A stretch of DNA of 64,000 nt from Bacillus subtilis (GTDB lineage: Bacteria; Pseudomonadota; Alphaproteobacteria; Rhizobiales; Rhizobiaceae): positions 186,001-250,000 of the forward strand of contig JAHREI010000004.1 in the NCBI GenBank assembly GCA_021733665.1, read 5' to 3'. Shown here one piece after another: positions 8,502 through 20,676 of this stretch (positions within the stretch are counted from its first letter, which is position 1; the number at the start of each line of letters is the position of its first letter). The translations under genes were made by a program, and so were the position numbers. The notes beneath the pieces are model-generated. The model was not told the DNA's origin, did not search any database, and was given only the letters and a program-made list of their open reading frames with translations.

Positions 8502-10262
8502 ATGACAATCAATCTGCAAAAGCCGGATATTACCGAGCTTAAGCCGCGCATTACCGTTTTCGGTGTCGGCGGCGGCGGCGGTAACGCTGTCAACAACATG
8601 ATCAACGCGGGTCTGCGCGGTGTAAATTTCGTTGTCGCGAATACTGACGCTCAGGCTCTGACTATGTCCAAGTCTGAACGCATCATTCAGCTGGGCGCAG
8701 CTGTGACGGAAGGTCTGGGTGCAGGTTCCCAGCCGGAAGTTGGCCGCGCTGCTGCAGAAGAGTGCATCGACGAAATCAATGATCACCTGAACGGCACCCA
8801 TATGTGCTTTGTAACCGCCGGTATGGGCGGTGGCACAGGTACAGGTGCAGCACCGGTTGTTGCCCGCGCAGCGCGCGAAAAAGGCATCCTGACTGTTGGT
8901 GTTGTTACCAAGCCTTTCCACTTCGAAGGCCAGCGCCGTATGAAAACGGCTGATATGGGTATCGAAGATCTGCAGAAGAATGTTGATACTCTGATCGTCA
9001 TTCCGAACCAGAACCTGTTCCGTATTGCCAATGACAAAACCACCTTTGCTGACGCTTTTGCGATGGCTGATCAGGTGCTCTATTCCGGTGTTGCCTGCAT
9101 CACCGATCTGATGGTTAAAGAAGGCCTGATCAATCTGGACTTTGCTGACGTGCGTTCTGTAATGCGCGAAATGGGCAAGGCGATGATGGGCACCGGTGAA
9201 GCTTCCGGTGACGGCCGTGCAATCGCCGCTGCTGAAGCTGCTATTGCGAACCCGCTGCTGGATGAAACCTCCATGCGCGGTGCACGCGGCCTGCTGATCT
9301 CGATCACAGGCGGTCGTGACATGACCCTGTTTGAAGTTGACGAAGCTGCTACCCGTATCCGTGAAGAAGTTGATCAGGACGCTATGATCATTCTCGGCGC
9401 GACCTTCGATGAAGGTCTCGAAGGTGTGATCCGTGTTTCTGTCGTTGCTACCGGAATCGATAAGCAGATCGGAGACGCGGCGCCTGCGCCGCTGGAATTT
9501 CGCCAGCCAGCGAAACCAGTAGCTAAACCAGCAGCGCCTGTTGCACAGGCTCCGATCCAGCAGCCGGTAGCACAGGCTCAGCCTGTTGCGCAGCCAGCGC
9601 CTGCACAGCAGTCTCTGCATCTCGGTGAAAGCGAGCAGCGCTCCTATGCGCCGCCTGCAGCATCCGCTGAAGCAGACTTCCAGCCGCAGAGCCGTATTTT
9701 CCAGGCACCTGCACCGGATATGATGGAAATGCGCCAGCAGCCAGTTGCACCGCGCCCGCAGATGCAGGCACCGGTTCAGCCACAGATGCAGCAGCAGGCT
9801 GCACATAATCTGGCACCGCAGCCGCAGTTCCAGCCGCAGCAGCACATGGATCCGGTTCTGGCTCCGCAGCAGCGTCAGGCTCCGCGTATGCCAAGCGTTT
9901 CGGACTTTCCTCCGTCGGTTCAGGCGGAAATGAATGCCCGTCGTGCACCGGCTCCACAGCAGGCAGCACCTGCGCACGAAGAACGCGGTCCGCTCGGTCT
10001 GCTGCGTCGTCTGACAGCCAGCCTGTCCCGTCGCGAAGACGAACAGCCTACCGCTCGTCTGGAGCCAGCGCAGAAGCGCGAAATGCCAGCTGCTCCGATG
10101 CAGGCGCGTGGTCCGGAACAGCGTCGTCCGCTGTCGCAGGATGCGTCGATCTACGCACCGCGCAACGGTCAGCTCGACAATCAGGGCCGCGCACAGCCGC
10201 GCGTGGCTTCTGAAGATGATCAGCTTGAAATTCCGGCGTTCCTGCGCCGTCAGGCCAACTGA
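8502..10262 (+). CDS. ftsZ: Cell division GTPase FtsZ
   Basis: Tubulin homologue forming the Z-ring, 586 aa. The N-terminal [13 protein letters not shown] loop is at residues 21-33, and the tubulin signature GGGTGTG at 109-115. The GTPase body ends near residue 320. A very long Pro/Gln/Ala-rich disordered linker runs to about 570 and is typical of Rhizobiales. The conserved C-terminal peptide, which binds FtsA and other partners, ends in [13 protein letters not shown] strong terminator follows. Confidence 0.98.
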   Translation: MTINLQKPDITELKPRITVFGVGGGGGNAVNNMINAGLRGVNFVVANTDAQALTMSKSERIIQLGAAVTEGLGAGSQPEVGRAAAEECIDEINDHLNGTHMCFVTAGMGGGTGTGAAPVVARAAREKGILTVGVVTKPFHFEGQRRMKTADMGIEDLQKNVDTLIVIPNQNLFRIANDKTTFADAFAMADQVLYSGVACITDLMVKEGLINLDFADVRSVMREMGKAMMGTGEASGDGRAIAAAEAAIANPLLDETSMRGARGLLISITGGRDMTLFEVDEAATRIREEVDQDAMIILGATFDEGLEGVIRVSVVATGIDKQIGDAAPAPLEFRQPAKPVAKPAAPVAQAPIQQPVAQAQPVAQPAPAQQSLHLGESEQRSYAPPAASAEADFQPQSRIFQAPAPDMMEMRQQPVAPRPQMQAPVQPQMQQQAAHNLAPQPQFQPQQHMDPVLAPQQRQAPRMPSVSDFPPSVQAEMNARRAPAPQQAAPAHEERGPLGLLRRLTASLSRREDEQPTARLEPAQKREMPAAPMQARGPEQRRPLSQDASIYAPRNGQLDNQGRAQPRVASEDDQLEIPAFLRRQAN

Positions 10263-10290
10263 TCAAATAACTACCTTTTGCTTTAAACTT

Positions 10291-10325
10291 CACCGCGTTC
10301 TGTAAAGAACGCGGTGTTTTTATTT
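10291..10325 (+). terminator. Terminator after ftsZ
   Basis: CACCGCGTTC (10291-10300) pairs with GAACGCGGTG (10307-10316), followed by TTTTTATTT. A strong Rho-independent signal. Confidence 0.85.
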
Positions 10326-10335
10326 GTGGGGATGG

Positions 10336-10364
10336 TTGAGCCTGTGTTTTGTGCGCTTTATATA
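10336..10364 (+). promoter_or_regulatory. Promoter of lpxC
   Basis: TTGAGC (10336-10341), 17-bp spacer, TATATA (10359-10364). It lies just after the ftsZ terminator and predicts a leader of about 140 nt before lpxC, long enough for post-transcriptional control. Confidence 0.5.
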
Positions 10365-10512
10365 AAGCTGATACTGGAATGCGTCATAGCAAAGTTCATC
10401 GAGTGAAACTCATTGGACTTTGGTTAAGCCCGTGTGGCGATTGAACCTTTTCAAGGCGTGATGCGTTAGCATCTTGGCGCCTTGGTACCAGATGACAGAG
10501 AGCAGGATTGTG

Positions 10513-11373
10513 ATGAAGACTTTGCAGACAACGATCGCCGGATCATTTTCGCTTGCCGGTTTCGGTGTGCATGGCGGTAAGCCTGTTACACTGCAAATCA
10601 GCCCCGCGCTGGTGAACCATGGCATTGTTTTCATTCGACATAATGCTGAGGGACGGCGGGAGAGCATTCCGGCACTGTCTTCCTCGCTTGGCTCGACAAC
10701 ATTGAATACATCAATCGGCTCGGTAGATTTTGGTGTCAGCACGATTGAACATCTGATGGCGGCGATTGCAGCGCTGAGCATTGATAATCTGAACATTGAA
10801 ATTGACGGGCCTGAAGTGCCGATCCTTGGCGGTGGTTCTGCAGAATTTATTGCAGCATTTCGCAAAACGGGTTTGGTTGAGCAGGATGCACCACGCCAAT
10901 ATTTGACAATTTTGCAGACTGTGCGCGTAGAAGACGGGCAGAACTGGGCTGAATTCGTGCCGTATGATGGTACGCGCTATGAGGTGGAGATTGATTTCCC
11001 TGTGGCCTCAATCGGCCAGCAGTCTTTCAGTTTTGAACTGGATAGCGACGTGTTTGAGAGGGAAATCTCTAAGGCGCGCACCTTCGGCTTTATGCGTGAT
11101 GTTGAGAAGCTGCGCTCTATGGGGCTGGCACTTGGTTCGTCACTCGAAAATTCCATTGCGATCGGTGATGAAGGGCAGGTGCTTAATCCGGATGGTTTGC
11201 ATTATCCGGATGAATTTGTGCGCCATAAGCTGCTGGACTCCGTTGGTGATCTGGCGCTGGCCGGTCATCCGTTCAAAGGATTGTTCCGTTCTTACCGTGG
11301 TGGCCACAAGCTGAATGGTGCTTTGGTCAAAGCATTGCTGGACAATCCGGTGCATTATCGTCTTGAAAGCTGA
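10513..11373 (+). CDS. lpxC: UDP-3-O-acyl-N-acetylglucosamine deacetylase (divergent LpxC)
   Basis: Zinc deacetylase performing the committed step of lipid A synthesis, 286 aa. The conserved N-terminal His (FGVHGG), the E-H pair of the zinc site (STIEHLMAA), ARTFGFMRD, the RHKLLDSVGDLALAG segment and the final GGHKLNGALVKALL all align with the family. Two usually conserved places differ: the TxLCTxL segment reads TTLNTSI, without cysteine, and the PIxDGSA loop reads PILGGGSA, with Gly for Asp. The start at 10513 is preceded by AGCAGGA; an in-frame ATG at 10474 is less likely. Confidence 0.92.
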   Translation: MKTLQTTIAGSFSLAGFGVHGGKPVTLQISPALVNHGIVFIRHNAEGRRESIPALSSSLGSTTLNTSIGSVDFGVSTIEHLMAAIAALSIDNLNIEIDGPEVPILGGGSAEFIAAFRKTGLVEQDAPRQYLTILQTVRVEDGQNWAEFVPYDGTRYEVEIDFPVASIGQQSFSFELDSDVFEREISKARTFGFMRDVEKLRSMGLALGSSLENSIAIGDEGQVLNPDGLHYPDEFVRHKLLDSVGDLALAGHPFKGLFRSYRGGHKLNGALVKALLDNPVHYRLES

Positions 11374-11690
11374 GCTTTCTTGCCAGATAAAAATTACAAT
11401 ACAGAACTTTAAAACTAAACCGGACACGAAGTAGAATGATTCTTCTGCATTGCATGCTGTCAGCCATAATTGAGCCGTGAACACGTGTAGTGTGGTGACA
11501 GTTTGTAAGAGATTTTGCTGTTTTAAGGACTTTCGGGTTGAAAAAGTCGTGTCCGGCAGGCATTGCAGTCTCGATGCAGTGCGAATAAACTTGTATTAAC
11601 ATTGCCGATTGTTCTCAGCTATGGTTTATGAACCCTCTGACACAGGAATGATTTGCCCATGATTTGTGTTGCCGAAACACCGGAGACAGC
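11374..11690. other. Intergenic region with nested inverted repeats, lpxC to bamD
   Basis: No gene is seen. CCGGACACGA (11420-11429) and TCGTGTCCGG (11547-11556) form a perfect 10-bp inverted repeat 117 bp apart. Inside it CTGTCA and TGACAG pair, and ACACGTGT is self-complementary. The approximately 137-nt unit could fold as an RNA or be a decayed palindromic repeat. No clear terminator or consensus promoter was found. Confidence 0.4.
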
Positions 11691-12596
11691 ATGACGATTT
11701 CTAAATTCCCAGATAATGCAGCCAATCTTGTTGGTGCAGAGGGTTCTCAAATTCGTAAAATGACAAAGCTGGCATTGGCATCTGGCGCTGTTATGCTGAC
11801 AATGGCACTTGCAGGTTGCGCGTCCGGCGACAAAGACATTGACCTGTCCAAATATGTTGAGAGCATTGATCCGGCGGATAAGCTTTACAATGAAGGTCTT
11901 GCCAATCTCGAAGCAGGACGTCTTGATGAAGCGTCGAAGAAGTTCGCAGCCGTTGATCGTCAGCATCCTTATACCGAATATGCGCGTAAATCACTGGTGA
12001 TGGCCGCTTTCACCAATTACCGTAAAGGTAATTATGAAGAAGCGATCTCCATGGCCAAGCGTTATAACACGCTGTATCCGACTTCGGATGAATCTGCATA
12101 TGCCTATTATATTATCGGTCTGAGCTATTTCCGTCAGATTCCGGACGTAACACGCGATCAGGCGGCGAGCCGCCGTGCAATTTCTGCAATGCAGGAAGTG
12201 ATCGACCGTTTCCCTAAATCGGAATATGTTGAAGACGCTAAAACCAAGATCCGTTTTGCCCGCGACCAGCTCGCCGGTAAGGATATGCAGGTTGGCCGCT
12301 ATTACCTTGAGCGCAAGGAATATCTGGGCGCGATCAAGCGTTTCCGCAATGTGGTTGAGGAATATTCCAACACCCGTCAGGTGGAAGAAGCTCTGGCTCG
12401 TTTGACCGAAGCTTATTATGCGCTTGGTCTGGTTTCGGAAGCACAGACTGCTGCGGCAGTTCTGGGTAAAAACTTCCCGGACAGCCCTTGGTATAAAGAT
12501 TCCTATAAGTTGTTGCAGGGCGGTGGTCTTGAGCCGCGCGAAAACACAGGTTCGTGGCTTTCCAAAGCATCATCGCTCATTACGGGCGGCGCTTAA
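11691..12596 (+). CDS. bamD: Outer membrane assembly lipoprotein BamD
   Basis: Essential lipoprotein of the BAM complex that inserts beta-barrel proteins, also called ComL. The 301-aa protein has an unusually long cytoplasmic lead before the signal peptide; the hydrophobic stretch [14 protein letters not shown] ends in the lipobox LAGC (Cys about residue 43). TPR-like repeats follow ([21 protein letters not shown] and similar), five in the family. The start at 11691 follows CGGAGA. An internal ATG at 11760, right before the signal peptide, is a good alternative start. recN follows after 19 bp. Confidence 0.93.
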   Translation: MTISKFPDNAANLVGAEGSQIRKMTKLALASGAVMLTMALAGCASGDKDIDLSKYVESIDPADKLYNEGLANLEAGRLDEASKKFAAVDRQHPYTEYARKSLVMAAFTNYRKGNYEEAISMAKRYNTLYPTSDESAYAYYIIGLSYFRQIPDVTRDQAASRRAISAMQEVIDRFPKSEYVEDAKTKIRFARDQLAGKDMQVGRYYLERKEYLGAIKRFRNVVEEYSNTRQVEEALARLTEAYYALGLVSEAQTAAAVLGKNFPDSPWYKDSYKLLQGGGLEPRENTGSWLSKASSLITGGA

Positions 12597-12615
12597 TTCA
12601 TAAATAAAGGCAGCC

Positions 12616-14295
12616 ATGCTAGCGCAACTGTCGATCCGCGATATTGTCCTGATTGAGAAACTCGATATCGAGTTTGAAAAGGGACTGTCTGTTCTCACCG
12701 GTGAAACCGGTGCGGGTAAATCTATTTTGCTCGATAGCTTGTCTCTGGCGCTTGGCGCCAGAGGCGATGCGTCCCTTGTGCGTCACGGTGCCGATCAGGG
12801 GCAGGTGACGGCGGTGTTTGATGTTGGTATCAACCATCCCGCACGCAATTTCCTCAAAGACAATGAAATCAGTGATGACGGCGATATTATTCTGCGTCGC
12901 GTGCAGAATAGTGACGGCCGTTCGCGTGTTTTTATCAATGATCAGGCTGCAAGCGTTGGTTTGCTGCGTGAACTCGGCCGCCATCTGGTCGAGATTCACG
13001 GTCAGCATGATGACCGTGCACTGATTGACACAGATTTGCACCGCACATTGCTGGATGCGTTTGGTGGGCTGGACGGGCAGACACTGAAGCTGCGTCGCTT
13101 GTATAAGCAATGGCGGGACAGTGAGAGTGCTTTGGTCAAGCATCGCGCCAAGGTGGAAGCTGCAGCGCGTGAGGCTGATTATCTGCGTGCTTCAGCGGAA
13201 GAGCTCTCCAAGCTCGATCCGCAACCGGATGAAGAAGATGAGCTGGCTGAAAAGCGCGCCATCATGATGAAATCCGAGAAGATCGCGACGGATGTCAGCG
13301 AAGCCAATGATCTACTTTCAGGTCATGAATCGCCGGTACCGTCATTGGCTGCACTGGTGCGCCGTCTTGAGCGCAAAATGCCGGAAGCGCCGCATCTGCT
13401 TGAGCCGGTAATTAAAGCGATTGATGAGGCACTGGATCGCCTTGGCGATGCGCAGAGCGGTATTGATACAGCAATGCGTGAGATTGATTTTGATCCGCGC
13501 GTGCTGGAAACTGTTGAAGAACGTTTGTTTGCATTGCGTGCAGCATCGCGCAAATTCTCTGTGCCGGTGGCTAATCTGGCTGCATTACGTGACAAGATGG
13601 ATGCAGATTTGCTCGATCTTGATGCAGGTGCGGAAAAGCTGGAGCAACTGGAAGCGCAGGCGCAGGAAAACCGTACGATTTACGATGCGGCAGCTATTGC
13701 GCTCTCGGCAGAGCGTGCAAAGGTTGCACAATCACTGACACAGGCTGTGATGCAGGAATTGCCGGCTCTGAAGCTGGAGCGTGCGGAGTTTATCGTCAAT
13801 ATCGAAACTGATGCGGAAAACCGTAGTGCTGAAGGTATTGATATTGTTGAATATTGGGTGCGAACCAATCCGGGAACACGCGCAGGGCCAATGATGAAAG
13901 TGGCCTCGGGTGGTGAATTGTCCCGCTTCCTGCTGGCACTCAAAGTGGCGCTGGCTGATCGTGGCTCGGCACCGACCCTTGTTTTCGACGAAATTGATAC
14001 CGGTGTCGGTGGTGCTGTAGCTGATGCGATTGGTCAGCGTCTGGCGCGTCTTTCTTCTAATGTGCAGGTGCTTTCTGTCACCCATGCGCCGCAGGTTGCT
14101 GCACGTGCGACGACACACTTCCTGATCGCCAAAGCACAAGGGGAGAGTGAGCAGATGCGTACCTCTATCCGCACGATGGAAGTCGCTGAGCGGCAGGAAG
14201 AAATCGCGCGTATGCTGGCTGGTGCCAGTGTGACCGATGAGGCTCGTGCAGCCGCTGAGCGTTTGCTACGGGAAAACGGCGCTTTGACTGTATAA
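12616..14295 (+). CDS. recN: DNA repair protein RecN
   Basis: SMC-like ATPase of double-strand-break repair, 559 aa. Walker A GETGAGKS lies near residue 30, with QVTAVFD and IHGQHDD after it. Long heptad-like arms fill about 150-370. The ABC signature ASGGELSRFLLALKV and Walker B LVFDEIDTGVGG are near 430-465, then the H-loop VTHAPQVAA. It is probably co-transcribed with bamD. Confidence 0.96.
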   Translation: MLAQLSIRDIVLIEKLDIEFEKGLSVLTGETGAGKSILLDSLSLALGARGDASLVRHGADQGQVTAVFDVGINHPARNFLKDNEISDDGDIILRRVQNSDGRSRVFINDQAASVGLLRELGRHLVEIHGQHDDRALIDTDLHRTLLDAFGGLDGQTLKLRRLYKQWRDSESALVKHRAKVEAAAREADYLRASAEELSKLDPQPDEEDELAEKRAIMMKSEKIATDVSEANDLLSGHESPVPSLAALVRRLERKMPEAPHLLEPVIKAIDEALDRLGDAQSGIDTAMREIDFDPRVLETVEERLFALRAASRKFSVPVANLAALRDKMDADLLDLDAGAEKLEQLEAQAQENRTIYDAAAIALSAERAKVAQSLTQAVMQELPALKLERAEFIVNIETDAENRSAEGIDIVEYWVRTNPGTRAGPMMKVASGGELSRFLLALKVALADRGSAPTLVFDEIDTGVGGAVADAIGQRLARLSSNVQVLSVTHAPQVAARATTHFLIAKAQGESEQMRTSIRTMEVAERQEEIARMLAGASVTDEARAAAERLLRENGALTV

Positions 14296-14308
14296 AGTTC
14301 AGTCTTGA

Positions 14309-16519
<2,211 letters not shown>

Positions 16520-16544
16520 ATTAAACAAAGCATTATCTGATAAG

Positions 16545-16568
16545 GCAGGGCAGGTGTGTCTGCCCTGC
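16545..16568 (+). terminator. Hairpin after ligA
   Basis: GCAGGGCAG pairs with CTGCCCTGC around a 6-nt loop, followed by ACTTGATTGGTTTT. The weak T-run makes termination only partly convincing. Confidence 0.45.
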
Positions 16569-16693
16569 ACTTGATTGGTTTTATGCATCAGCCTATTCAT
16601 AACCAGAGGGGGAACGGAAAATGTTTTTCTGGTTTAGTCCATTCCTCGATTGTGAACGCGGTCTTTAACAACGCGTTTTAAAAAATACTGGTA

Positions 16694-17488
16694 ATGATGA
16701 TGGATGGATGTAATCCGAAAAGCCTGTCTGATGCGCAGACAGGCAAACTTGTGCAATTCTGGGATGGCGCAAAACGCGGCGGGCCTGTTATGGCCGCGGT
16801 CGCACCTTTTGGCATTTTGTTTGGTGTGGTTGCCGTCGATAACGGCCTGAATGTCAGCGAATCCGTGTGGATGAGCGCGGCTTTGTTTGCCGGTGCCAGT
16901 CAGCTGGTGGGCATGGAGCTGTTTGGCAAACATGTTGCACCGTGGATGATCCTGCTGTCGATTTTTGCAGTGAATTTTCGCCACGTGCTGTATTCCGCAG
17001 GCACCGGACGGCTGATTAAGCATTTCACCCCTTTACAGCAGATTGTAGCGTTCTTTTTCCTGACCGATGTTCAATATGCGGAAAGTGAAAAACAGGCTGA
17101 GCAGAAGAAGCCGATTACCTTTGTCTGGTATATGGGGCTGGCCATTCCGCTTTATCTGTCATGGGTGGTGGAAGCCTATATCGGCGCGACTTTCGGCGGA
17201 ATGATCGGTGATCCGAAGTCGATCGGCCTTGATATGCTGCTGCCGATCTATTTTCTCGGACTGGTTATGGGCTTTCGTTCCCGCACCAACTGGTTCCCGA
17301 TTGTTGCAGCAAGTTCTGTGACTTCCGTTGCTGCTTATTTCTGGATCGGTTCCCCGTGGCATGTCACCGTTGGTGCAATTGGTGGTATTGTTATGGCTGT
17401 TGTGATTGCCAAGCCGCTGGCAGGGCGTGAAACCGTAATTACGCTGGATGATGAGCCTGCACAGGCTGGCAAGGAGCAGGCTCAATGA
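16694..17488 (+). CDS. azlC: AzlC family amino-acid exporter, large subunit
   Basis: 264-aa polytopic membrane protein of the AzlC/YgaZ family, which with a small AzlD partner exports branched-chain amino acids or analogues. The family motif APFGILFGVVA is near residue 37 and FAGASQLVGMELF near 74, followed by several membrane segments. Stacked ATG codons at 16694-16702 leave the exact start open. The stop overlaps azlD by ATGA. The substrate is inferred from the family. Confidence 0.88.
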   Translation: MMMDGCNPKSLSDAQTGKLVQFWDGAKRGGPVMAAVAPFGILFGVVAVDNGLNVSESVWMSAALFAGASQLVGMELFGKHVAPWMILLSIFAVNFRHVLYSAGTGRLIKHFTPLQQIVAFFFLTDVQYAESEKQAEQKKPITFVWYMGLAIPLYLSWVVEAYIGATFGGMIGDPKSIGLDMLLPIYFLGLVMGFRSRTNWFPIVAASSVTSVAAYFWIGSPWHVTVGAIGGIVMAVVIAKPLAGRETVITLDDEPAQAGKEQAQ

Positions 17489-17784
17489 GTTCAACTGTCT
17501 GGATTATTTTCGGCGCTGCGGTGCTGACTTATATCACCCGTATCGGCGGACATCTTATTCTCTCGCAATTCGCACGTGTGCATTATCGCGTTGAGGCCGG
17601 TCTCAATGCTGTTCCTGCTGCTGTTTTGACAACGCTTGTTGCACCTGCTGCATTTAATGCAGGCTGGAAAGAGTTCGTGACGATGGTGATCTGCACCTTA
17701 GCGGCATTTCGCATCGGTATCATTCCGCTGTGTATCTTTGGCGGTGTGCTGATTGTGTTATTGCGCCAATATATGCCGTTCTGA
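17485..17784 (+). CDS. azlD: AzlD family amino-acid exporter, small subunit
   Basis: 99-aa membrane protein with the AzlD N-terminal signature ALTYITRIGGHLI-like segment (VLTYITRIGGHLI) and four hydrophobic segments. The ATGA overlap with azlC predicts a two-subunit transporter made in equal amounts. A bidirectional terminator follows. Confidence 0.88.
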   Translation: MSSTVWIIFGAAVLTYITRIGGHLILSQFARVHYRVEAGLNAVPAAVLTTLVAPAAFNAGWKEFVTMVICTLAAFRIGIIPLCIFGGVLIVLLRQYMPF

Positions 17785-17805
17785 GATCGGTATGCGTCAG
17801 ATAAT

Positions 17806-17834
17806 AAAAAACCGGCGCATGCGCCGGTTTTTCT
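17806..17834. terminator. Bidirectional terminator, azlD and aminopeptidase gene
   Basis: A self-complementary hairpin centred on CCGGCGCATGCGCCGG with A-run on the left and T-run on the right, lying between two convergent genes and able to end both. Confidence 0.85.
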
Positions 17835-17853
17835 TTGTGCAGATGGATATGAT

Positions 17854-19677
17854 TTACAGTGCTGCAGTCGCTGCAATCAGCCAGCTCTTTTCATCTTCCG
17901 AGCAATGCGGCAGCAGCTTGTCGCGTGTCTGCGCATGATAATCATTGAGCCATGCCAGTTCGTCTGCATTGAGCAGAGAGACATCAATGAGACGACGATC
18001 AATCGGGCAGAAGGTCAGTGTCTCAAAGCTATGCATAGCGATATCGCCGCCATCAATTGCTTCCGGCTCTTTGACAATGATCAGGTTTTCAATACGGATG
18101 CCGAATTCGCCCGGACGGTAATAGCCCGGCTCATTGGAAAGGATCATACCGGTTTTGAGTTCCTGCGCACCGCGCTTGGAGATGCTCTGCGGTCCTTCAT
18201 GAACCGCGAGATAGGAACCAACGCCGTGGCCGGTGCCGTGCGCGTAGTCATAGCCATGCTGCCAAAGCGCAGCGCGGGCAAAGGCGTCAATATCCTGACC
18301 GCGTGTGCCGACAGGAAAGCGCAGGCGGGACAAAGCGATCACGCCTTTCAGCACCAGTGTGAAAGTCTTCTTCTCAAAAGCAGAGACTTCACCAATTGCT
18401 ACGGTGCGAGTGATATCCGTGGTGCCGTCACGATATTGCGCGCCGGAATCAATCAGATAGAGTTCGCCGCCATTGAGCTTGCGGTTGGTATCGGTATTAA
18501 CGCGGTAGTGGATGATTGCGCCGTCTGAACCTGCGCCGGAGATGCTGTCGAAAGACAGATCTTCCAGAGGCTTTTGGAACATTTCACCAACAGTACGGCG
18601 GCTTGTCTCAAGTTGCTGTGCGGCACTGATTTCATCCACGCTGCCAGCAGGCTGGCTGTCGAGCCATGAGAAGAACTTGACCATGGCCACGCCATCACGC
18701 TCATGCGCTGCGCGGGAGCCATCAAGCTCGGCTTTGTTTTTCATCGCGCGGGGCAGGCGGGCAGGGTCGGTGCCTTCAACCACTGTGCCATTGGCTTGCG
18801 TGATGATCATGCGCAGCTTTTCTGCTGCCAGTGCCGGATCCAGCATGAAACTGGTGCCTTCGCCTGCCAGTTGCGCCAGCGTGCTTTCCATCTGATTTGG
18901 AGCAACGATCTTGGTCAACTGTGTGAGATAGGCTTCGGTTTCAATCGGCAGCTTGCGCTTATCAATAAACAGAATGTGCTGACCATCTGCCGCAATCAGT
19001 GCAAAGCTCAAAGGCAGCGGTGTATTGCTGACATCGCGGCCGCGAATATTGAATACCCAAGCAACGGAAGACGGATCAGTGAGGATGGTTGCATCGGCAC
19101 CACTTTTCGCAACGGCTTCGCTCAACTGGTTGAGTTTGGCAAGTGGTTCCTGACCGGCATATTGCAGTGGCTGAATGGTCACCGGCTCTAATGGTGCGGC
19201 AGGCTGGTCAGTCCAGACCAGATCCACCAGATTGTCCTGCACCGGCACGAGTTTGCCGCCCTGTGTTTCCAGAGCTGCTTTCAGAGCACGGGTTTCTGCC
19301 AGTGTGTGCAGCCAGGGATCAAAGCCGATCACCAGACCTTTGCCGTTTTTCTCCAGCCAGGTGGCCGGCGGATTATCGACCAGACTTTCAATGTCGAATA
19401 CGGCCGGATCGGTCTGTGTGCGAACCTGCAATGTGTAGCGCCCGTCAACAAAGACATAGGCTTTATTTTTCAGGATCAGCGCTGCACCGGCAGAACCGGT
19501 AAAGCCTGTCAGCCAGCCAAGGCGCTGAGCACGCAGCGGCACATATTCGCCCTGATGCTCATCGGCACGCGGTACAAGAAAACCATCCAGTTGCAGGCGG
19601 TTTAACTCCTCGCGCAATTTGGCTACACGCGGCGCACCGGTTGCCGGATTGCTGCTGACTTCAAAGTTCTGAAACAT
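17854..19677 (-). CDS. pepP: Aminopeptidase P family protein (Xaa-Pro aminopeptidase)
   Basis: 607-aa M24B metallopeptidase releasing N-terminal residues before proline. Two creatinase-like N-terminal domains precede the pita-bread catalytic domain, as in the long three-domain aminopeptidases P. Metal ligands are seen in LIDSGAQYRDGTTDITRT (two Asp), GTGHGVGSYLAVHEGP (His), ILSNEPGYY (Glu) and the following IRIENL (Glu). Transcribed towards azlCD, probably with prmA 42 bp upstream. The symbol is by family; long alphaproteobacterial forms are often left unnamed. Confidence 0.88.
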   Translation of the reverse strand: MFQNFEVSSNPATGAPRVAKLREELNRLQLDGFLVPRADEHQGEYVPLRAQRLGWLTGFTGSAGAALILKNKAYVFVDGRYTLQVRTQTDPAVFDIESLVDNPPATWLEKNGKGLVIGFDPWLHTLAETRALKAALETQGGKLVPVQDNLVDLVWTDQPAAPLEPVTIQPLQYAGQEPLAKLNQLSEAVAKSGADATILTDPSSVAWVFNIRGRDVSNTPLPLSFALIAADGQHILFIDKRKLPIETEAYLTQLTKIVAPNQMESTLAQLAGEGTSFMLDPALAAEKLRMIITQANGTVVEGTDPARLPRAMKNKAELDGSRAAHERDGVAMVKFFSWLDSQPAGSVDEISAAQQLETSRRTVGEMFQKPLEDLSFDSISGAGSDGAIIHYRVNTDTNRKLNGGELYLIDSGAQYRDGTTDITRTVAIGEVSAFEKKTFTLVLKGVIALSRLRFPVGTRGQDIDAFARAALWQHGYDYAHGTGHGVGSYLAVHEGPQSISKRGAQELKTGMILSNEPGYYRPGEFGIRIENLIIVKEPEAIDGGDIAMHSFETLTFCPIDRRLIDVSLLNADELAWLNDYHAQTRDKLLPHCSEDEKSWLIAATAAL

Positions 19678-19719
19678 GAGATTCTGATCCTGAAAATTTC
19701 CCTCGAAGTCCGATTATAA

Positions 19720-20598
19720 TCAGAGCTTTGGCTTGAGGTGAAGAGCAACCCAGCTTTCTTTGTAAATAGTTTTGTGATGTTCGATGCCTGCAGCTTCATA
19801 GGCAGCCAGAACGCTGTCGCGCTGGGTTTCCAGAATGCCGGACAGGATCAGCGAGCCATTATCTTTCACATGAGCGCGCATCTCATTTGCCAGTTCAATC
19901 AGCGGATTGGCGAGAATATTGGCCACGATCAGGTCAAAAGGAGCGCGTGCCTGCATTGCCGGATCATCAAAACCGGTGGCAGTGAGGGTGGAAACCCATT
20001 TATCGGCACCGTTTTTGACCACGTTTTCCTGCGCAACATCGACTGCAACAGGATCAATATCGGTGGCAAGAACCGGAATATCACGCAGTTTAGCAACTGC
20101 AATGGCGAGAACCGCGCTGCCTGTGCCCAGATCGAGCACATTTTTCGGCTCTTCAAGCGCGACGATTTCTTCAATCATTTCAAGGCAGCTGGCAGTGGTG
20201 CCGTGGTGGCCGGTACCAAAAGCAAGGCCTGCATCAATTTCAATGCCGATATCGCCATCCTGCAGCTTGTCGCGGTCATGGGAACCGTGAACAAAGAAGC
20301 GACCGGCGCGCACCGGCTTCAGGCCTTCAAGGGAATGTAGCACCCAGTCAATATCCGGCAGTTCTTCAATGCTGATTTCATCCGGTTTCAGACCGAGGCA
20401 AGCAGCCATACGCGGCAAGGCTTCATCAGCACCGGCTTTGTCTTCCGTGTAAAGCGAGATTTCATAGATCTGCTTGTCTTCATCAATTTCAGTATTGGCA
20501 AGCGGCAGACCGTCTTCTTCAAATACCGGTTCCAGCAAATCGAAAATCTGCTCAGCCTGATCTTTGTCCCGTGTAAGGTATAAGCGGTACTGTGCCAT
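19720..20598 (-). CDS. prmA: Ribosomal protein L11 methyltransferase
   Basis: 292-aa SAM-dependent methyltransferase that modifies ribosomal protein L11. The SAM loop [18 protein letters not shown] is near residue 143, preceded by [12 protein letters not shown], and the catalytic [11 protein letters not shown] motif near 210. Transcribed ahead of the aminopeptidase gene. The terminator between it and the upstream sco gene suggests its own promoter in the short gap, not located. Confidence 0.95.
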   Translation of the reverse strand: MAQYRLYLTRDKDQAEQIFDLLEPVFEEDGLPLANTEIDEDKQIYEISLYTEDKAGADEALPRMAACLGLKPDEISIEELPDIDWVLHSLEGLKPVRAGRFFVHGSHDRDKLQDGDIGIEIDAGLAFGTGHHGTTASCLEMIEEIVALEEPKNVLDLGTGSAVLAIAVAKLRDIPVLATDIDPVAVDVAQENVVKNGADKWVSTLTATGFDDPAMQARAPFDLIVANILANPLIELANEMRAHVKDNGSLILSGILETQRDSVLAAYEAAGIEHHKTIYKESWVALHLKPKL

Positions 20599-20632
20599 GT
20601 TGGTTCTCTGAATTGGAGTTATAAAAAAGCCC

Positions 20633-20662
20633 GCTTACCATGAAGCGGGCTTAGATGCGAAT
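20633..20662 (-). terminator. Terminator after the sco gene
   Basis: AAGCCCGCTT and AAGCGGGCTT (plus-strand 20637-20646 and 20653-20662) form a 10-bp stem; read on the minus strand it ends in a run of six T. Confidence 0.85.
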
Positions 20663-20676
20663 GATATCAGGTATAC

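Noticed and set aside
9480-9960. Repetitive CAG/CCG-rich sequence inside ftsZ
   Set aside because: It encodes the normal Pro/Gln-rich disordered linker of alphaproteobacterial FtsZ, not a separate repeat element.
8448-9977. A 509-codon open frame on the minus strand opposite ftsZ
   Set aside because: It mirrors the codon pattern of ftsZ, has Cys/Arg/His-rich composition and no recognisable domain; it is an antisense shadow.
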